The notes beneath the pieces are model-generated. The model had not been told where the DNA came from and searched no databases. It was given only the letters and a program-made list of their open reading frames with translations. This document shows, piece by piece, positions 5,869-8,727 of a stretch of 8,727 nt of DNA. The stretch comes from a bacterium UBA3756 (lineage in GTDB: Bacteria; Bacteroidota; Bacteroidia; Bacteroidales; Bacteroidaceae): positions 1 to 8,727 of the forward strand of contig DFGG01000167.1 in assembly GCA_002371695.1 (NCBI GenBank), read 5' to 3'. Numbering within the stretch: the first letter of the stretch is position 1; every line of letters begins with the position of its first letter. Both the position numbers and the translations under genes were made by a program.

Positions 5869-6243
5869 GAGAGAGGATATATCAGGTTGAAGGGTGTGCG
5901 CCTTCATGCCTTCCATGGCGTGATGCCCCAAGAGGGTAAGGTGGGTACTGACTTCCGCATCGATTTGAGGGTGGGCTATCCGCTGGAGAGAGCCTTGGAA
6001 AGTGACGATGTGGCCGACACACTCGACTATGCCCGTCTGTATGATGTTGTCAAGCGCGAGATGTCTGTTCCTTCTGAACTGTTGGAACACGTAACCGGAC
6101 GTATTGCCAAGGCCATAGAGCATACATTCCCCTTAGTGACCTCGATAGACCTGGAAATTACTAAGCTCAATCCCCCAATGGGTGCCGATTGTGAAGGAGC
6201 TTCGGTGGAGATACATTTAATAAATGATAAAACTGGACGATGA
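5860..6243 (+). CDS. folB: dihydroneopterin aldolase
   Basis: FolB cleaves 7,8-dihydroneopterin to 6-hydroxymethyl-7,8-dihydropterin and glycolaldehyde in folate synthesis, in the cytoplasm. The 127-residue length fits the family (about 120). The sequence shows IRLKGVRLHAFHGVMPQEGKVG (motif within 8-29), DTLDYARLYDVV (53-64), ELLEHVTGRIA (73-83) and LEITKLNPPM (98-107). Expected active-site positions are present as Glu25, Tyr57, Glu76 (pterin anchor) and Lys102. No ATG or GTG is available: the in-frame stop at 5845 limits the start to a short stretch, and the first Met inside the protein (22) is within the fold. TTG at 5860 is the best start; TTG at 5887 would give a protein starting MKGVRLHAFHG. 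The start lies in repeat sequence, so the first residues may not be ancestral. It is probably cotranscribed with the NrdJ-like gene. Confidence 0.88.
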   Translation: MRVERGYIRLKGVRLHAFHGVMPQEGKVGTDFRIDLRVGYPLERALESDDVADTLDYARLYDVVKREMSVPSELLEHVTGRIAKAIEHTFPLVTSIDLEITKLNPPMGADCEGASVEIHLINDKTGR

Positions 6244-6269
6244 TTGGGAGTTTTTCGGGGGATAATGAG

Positions 6270-6277
6270 TAATTTTG
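6270..6277 (+). promoter_or_regulatory. -7 promoter element (TAATTTTG) of the amidase-MCE operon
   Basis: TAATTTTG matches TAnnTTTG and lies 18 bases before the ATG at 6296, implying a very short 5' untranslated region. TTGG at 6244-6247 is a weak -33 candidate. The element sits in the 52-base gap after folB. Confidence 0.55.
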
Positions 6278-6295
6278 CACCTGTTTATATAAGGT

Positions 6296-7657
6296 ATGTG
6301 TAAGAAGATTGTATTATTATTGATAACAACCCTGTTTATGGTGGTATCGGCAGATGCTGCTGGCAAGCGGTTTACGCTCGTCATCGATGCCGGACACGGA
6401 GGCAGGGACACAGGTGCAAAAGGGCGCCAGTCCATGGAAAAGACCCTGACGCTGAGGATGGCACTGGCATTCGGAAAACTGGTGGAGCAGAACTGCCCTG
6501 ACGTGAATGTGATCTATACCCGCAAGACAGATAAGTTCGTTGAGTTGTACCGCAGGGCAGAGATCGCCAACCAGAACAAGGCCGACCTCTTTATCTCCAT
6601 TCATATTAATGCACTGCCTAAGGGCCGGATAGCCCGCGGGTTCCAGACCTATACCCTCGGAACCAGCAAGCGTACGGGCAAAAAGACGGGCGTGATAGAG
6701 AATCTCGAGGTAGCCAAGCGTGAGAATGCCGTGATCTTCCTGGAGAAAGACTATAAGCAGACCTATCATGGCTATGATCCTAACTCGCCAGAAAGCAATA
6801 TCATGTTTGAGTTTGTGCAAGACAAAAACATGGAGAACTCTGTGGAGCTGGCTCGTTATATGCAGCGCTATGTCTGTCAGGCGACAGGTCGGCAGGACAT
6901 GGGAGCACAGCAGGACAATCTTGCCGTGCTGCGACTGACCTCTATGCCGGGCTGCCTGATAGAGCTGGGCTTTATTTCTACCAGCGACGAGGAGCAATAT
7001 ATGAACTCAAGTGCTGCCACCTCAGCCTATGCACGGGGAATCTACAACGCCTTCGCTGCCTATAAAAAGCGTCATGGTGGTCAGATCAGTGTGCCGTTTA
7101 TGCCTGAGCCCAAGTCGGAAAGGGTTGAGATTCCGCAGATTGTCCCAAAGCAAGAACAGAAACCTGAGCCTAAGCAGAAGTCTGAGCCTAAACAGGAACT
7201 GGTGAAGATGCCTGAATCGAAGGTGGAGGAAATAGCCCAGACTCCAGTGTCGCAGGAAACACCGTCGCAGCCAGATATTGATCTGTCTGTTGTCAAGGAT
7301 GAGCCTGCAGCCACCCAGCAGGAATCGTCTGCCAAGCAGGAGGAGCCGCCCGTGACAGCTGAGCCTTCTGAGGTGGAGGCACCGGTGTTTAAAATCCAGA
7401 TCATGGTCAGTTCTACGGTACTCAAGAGCACTGACAGACGATTCAAGGGTGTCACCGACGTTGATCGTTTCCAAGAAGGAGGTATGTATAAATACACAGT
7501 GGGCGCCTCGACGGATTATAACGAGATTTACCGGATGCGCAAGAGCATTCTGGATAAGTTCCCCGAGGCCTTCATCATTGCTTTCAGACAAGGGCAGAAG
7601 ATGAATGTGCAAGAAGCCGTTCAGGAATTTAGGAAAAGCAAAAAGGTGAAGAAATAA
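6296..7657 (+). CDS. exported N-acetylmuramoyl-L-alanine amidase (Amidase_3) with SPOR-like C-terminus
   Basis: A 453-residue zinc amidase that cuts the bond between N-acetylmuramic acid and the L-alanine of the stem peptide, acting in the periplasm at cell division and separation. Layout: signal peptide (about 1-22, SADA|A), Amidase_3 domain (about 24-257), a low-complexity linker rich in Pro, Glu, Lys and Gln (about 262-362, with repeats of EPKQ), and a C-terminal domain (about 364-445) of SPOR type that may bind denuded glycan at the septum. Zinc ligands are visible as His34 in DAGHGG, Glu48 and His103 in SIHIN; the catalytic Glu is 223 in CLIELGF. Residues about 137-180 form the extra segment seen in AmiB/AmiC-type enzymes, where it shields the active site until an activator binds (family knowledge). 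The SPOR assignment is moderate; the amidase assignment is firm. The MCE gene follows after 24 bases. Confidence 0.92.
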   Translation: MCKKIVLLLITTLFMVVSADAAGKRFTLVIDAGHGGRDTGAKGRQSMEKTLTLRMALAFGKLVEQNCPDVNVIYTRKTDKFVELYRRAEIANQNKADLFISIHINALPKGRIARGFQTYTLGTSKRTGKKTGVIENLEVAKRENAVIFLEKDYKQTYHGYDPNSPESNIMFEFVQDKNMENSVELARYMQRYVCQATGRQDMGAQQDNLAVLRLTSMPGCLIELGFISTSDEEQYMNSSAATSAYARGIYNAFAAYKKRHGGQISVPFMPEPKSERVEIPQIVPKQEQKPEPKQKSEPKQELVKMPESKVEEIAQTPVSQETPSQPDIDLSVVKDEPAATQQESSAKQEEPPVTAEPSEVEAPVFKIQIMVSSTVLKSTDRRFKGVTDVDRFQEGGMYKYTVGASTDYNEIYRMRKSILDKFPEAFIIAFRQGQKMNVQEAVQEFRKSKKVKK

Positions 7658-7681
7658 AAAAGGCAAAAACAAGATAAGGTT

Positions 7682-8581
7682 ATGAAGTATAATAAAGAAG
7701 TTCAGATAGCGCTGGTGGCAGTAACCAGTATTGTGGTGTTGTTCTTCGGGTTGAAGTTCCTCAAGGGCATGACGTTGTTTTCTACAGACGACAATTATTA
7801 CGTGACGTTTGATGATGTCATGGGTCTGTCTGCTTCGAGTCCCGTCTATGCCAACGGCTATCGTGTGGGTGTGGTAGACGACATCATCTTCGACTATCAG
7901 GGTAAGAATCAGATTGTGGCAGTTATCGGACTCGACAAGCAGATGCGTTTGCCCAAAGGGTCTTCGGCTACGATATCCAAGGACCTGATGGGAAATATTC
8001 AGCTCGACTTGGAGCTAGGTCCCAATCCTGCTGACCTAATGGCTCCTGGCGATACTCTCAGGGGAGCTGAGCAACAGGGACTGATGGGGAAGGCTAGTGC
8101 CATGCTGCCTCAGGTAGAGAAGATGCTTCCAAAGCTCGACTCCATCCTTGCCAGCGTCAATGCCTTGCTGGCTGATCCTGCTTTGGCCCACTCGTTGCAC
8201 AACATCGACCATATCACGGCCAATCTGACCACCACTACCGACCAGTTGCATCGTCTTTCTGCTAGTCTGAACACACAGGTACCTGGGATGTTGCAGAAGG
8301 CAGATGTTGTGCTTGACAATACCAGCACCCTGACCAAGAACCTGAGTGACCTGGACATTGCCATGACGATGGCCAAAGTGAACAATACACTGCAGAATGT
8401 AGAGCAGATGACTGCTAAGCTGAATAGCAACGAAGGTACGCTTGGCCTGCTGATGCGTGACCCTCAGCTATACAGGAATCTGAATGCCACAGTGAGCCAT
8501 GCCGACTCACTGATGATAGACCTGAAGCAGCACCCGAAGCGCTATGTACACTTCTCTGTGTTTGGGAGAAAAGACAAGTAA
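7682..8581 (+). CDS. MCE/MlaD-family lipid-transport protein
   Basis: A 299-residue protein anchored by one N-terminal membrane helix (about 7-28) with the rest in the periplasm. The MCE domain (about 37-113) shows YYVTFDDVMGLSASSPVYANGYRVGVVDDI (pattern within 39-68) and SKDLMGNIQLDLELG near 99-113. Such proteins form hexameric rings that pass phospholipids between membranes with an MlaE permease and MlaF ATPase, neither of which is in this window. Residues about 137-280 are mostly helical, with heptad-like hydrophobic spacing, then a conserved-looking end: NEGTLGLLMRDPQLYRNLN (250-268) and LKQHPKRYVHFSVFGRK (281-297). The gene follows the amidase after 24 bases without its own promoter, so the two are probably cotranscribed; this pairing recurs in Bacteroidota (from memory). 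The ATG follows an A/G-rich stretch without a clear ribosome-binding site. Confidence 0.9.
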   Translation: MKYNKEVQIALVAVTSIVVLFFGLKFLKGMTLFSTDDNYYVTFDDVMGLSASSPVYANGYRVGVVDDIIFDYQGKNQIVAVIGLDKQMRLPKGSSATISKDLMGNIQLDLELGPNPADLMAPGDTLRGAEQQGLMGKASAMLPQVEKMLPKLDSILASVNALLADPALAHSLHNIDHITANLTTTTDQLHRLSASLNTQVPGMLQKADVVLDNTSTLTKNLSDLDIAMTMAKVNNTLQNVEQMTAKLNSNEGTLGLLMRDPQLYRNLNATVSHADSLMIDLKQHPKRYVHFSVFGRKDK

Positions 8582-8727
8582 TTTAAATTTTGTCTAAACA
8601 AGCATATGCGTTCTTTTTCTGACTGAGCCCTCTCCCTAATCCCCGTCTGACAAAGGATTTTGAGCGTCTTGGAAGATATTGTTTTTTTATTCGTTTTTCT
8701 ATCTTGTCTTGTGCAAGTTGTTGTTTT
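8582..8727. other. gene-free 3' flank, T-rich
   Basis: No open frame of useful length and no TAnnTTTG element is seen on either strand. A weak inverted repeat, AGACAA (8572-8577) with TTGTCT (8590-8595) around the palindrome AATTTAAATT, spans the MCE stop codon. It lacks a G/C-rich stem, so I do not call it a terminator. The end is strongly T-rich and may be the leader of a gene beyond the window. Confidence 0.4.

Noticed and set aside
7141..7330. Repeated CCTGAGCCTAAGCAG-like units as a possible DNA repeat element
   Set aside because: They are in-frame codon repeats of the EPKQ linker within the amidase, explained by protein low complexity.
6317..7672. Two long - strand frames opposite the amidase gene
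   Set aside because: Leu/His/Arg-rich antisense shadows; the amidase on the + strand has all catalytic motifs.
8688..8710. Possible promoter TATCTTGT in the 3' flank
   Set aside because: It lacks the TTTG of the TAnnTTTG consensus and no gene follows within the window.

Overview
The window looks like a chromosomal segment from a Bacteroidota genome, most likely Prevotella or a close relative. The evidence is as follows: start codons lack Shine-Dalgarno sequences; TAnnTTTG (mostly TAACTTTG) promoter elements sit just upstream of transcription units; A/T-rich heptamer microrepeats lie between genes; and the amidase + MCE-protein pair is typical of the phylum. The genus is an inference; no 16S or other marker gene is present. 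Eight protein-coding genes cover almost the whole window. I see no tRNA, rRNA, CRISPR or insertion sequence.

Region 1 (1-4290) is a probable three-gene operon on the + strand behind a TAACTTTG promoter. It encodes a galactitol-type PTS membrane component (EIIC) without any IIA/IIB partner in view, a KduI-type 5-keto-4-deoxyuronate isomerase that carries a clear signal peptide, and a hexuronate-type MFS transporter enlarged by two extra hydrophobic segments. The set points to use of unsaturated uronates from pectin or other uronic-acid polysaccharides. The signal peptide suggests that the isomerisation takes place in the periplasm, before import. Junctions in this unit carry heptamer repeats (GAAGATT-type or CTAAATT-type) that place stop codons in all frames. 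The unit ends in a strong hairpin terminator whose stem also encodes the last codons of the convergent gene.

Region 2 (4269-5167) holds an NfsA/Frp-like nitroreductase on the - strand and a divergent promoter region in which the two promoters share a perfect 13-bp inverted repeat.

Region 3 (5168-6243) holds a 223-residue protein resembling the C-terminal part of Bacteroidota adenosylcobalamin-dependent ribonucleotide reductase (NrdJ), without the catalytic barrel and without the terminal cysteine cluster. It is followed by folB (dihydroneopterin aldolase), which appears to start at TTG inside a degenerate GAGATT repeat.

Region 4 (6270-8581) is a cell-envelope pair: an exported N-acetylmuramoyl-L-alanine amidase with a P/E/K/Q linker and SPOR-like C-terminus, then a membrane-anchored MCE/MlaD-family lipid-transport protein. 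The last ~146 bases hold no gene that I can support.

The items most worth a second look are the exported KduI with its orphan PTS EIIC and enlarged MFS carrier, the stand-alone NrdJ C-terminal-like protein, and the heptamer stop-codon repeats that supply stop codons (and one start) to neighbouring genes.
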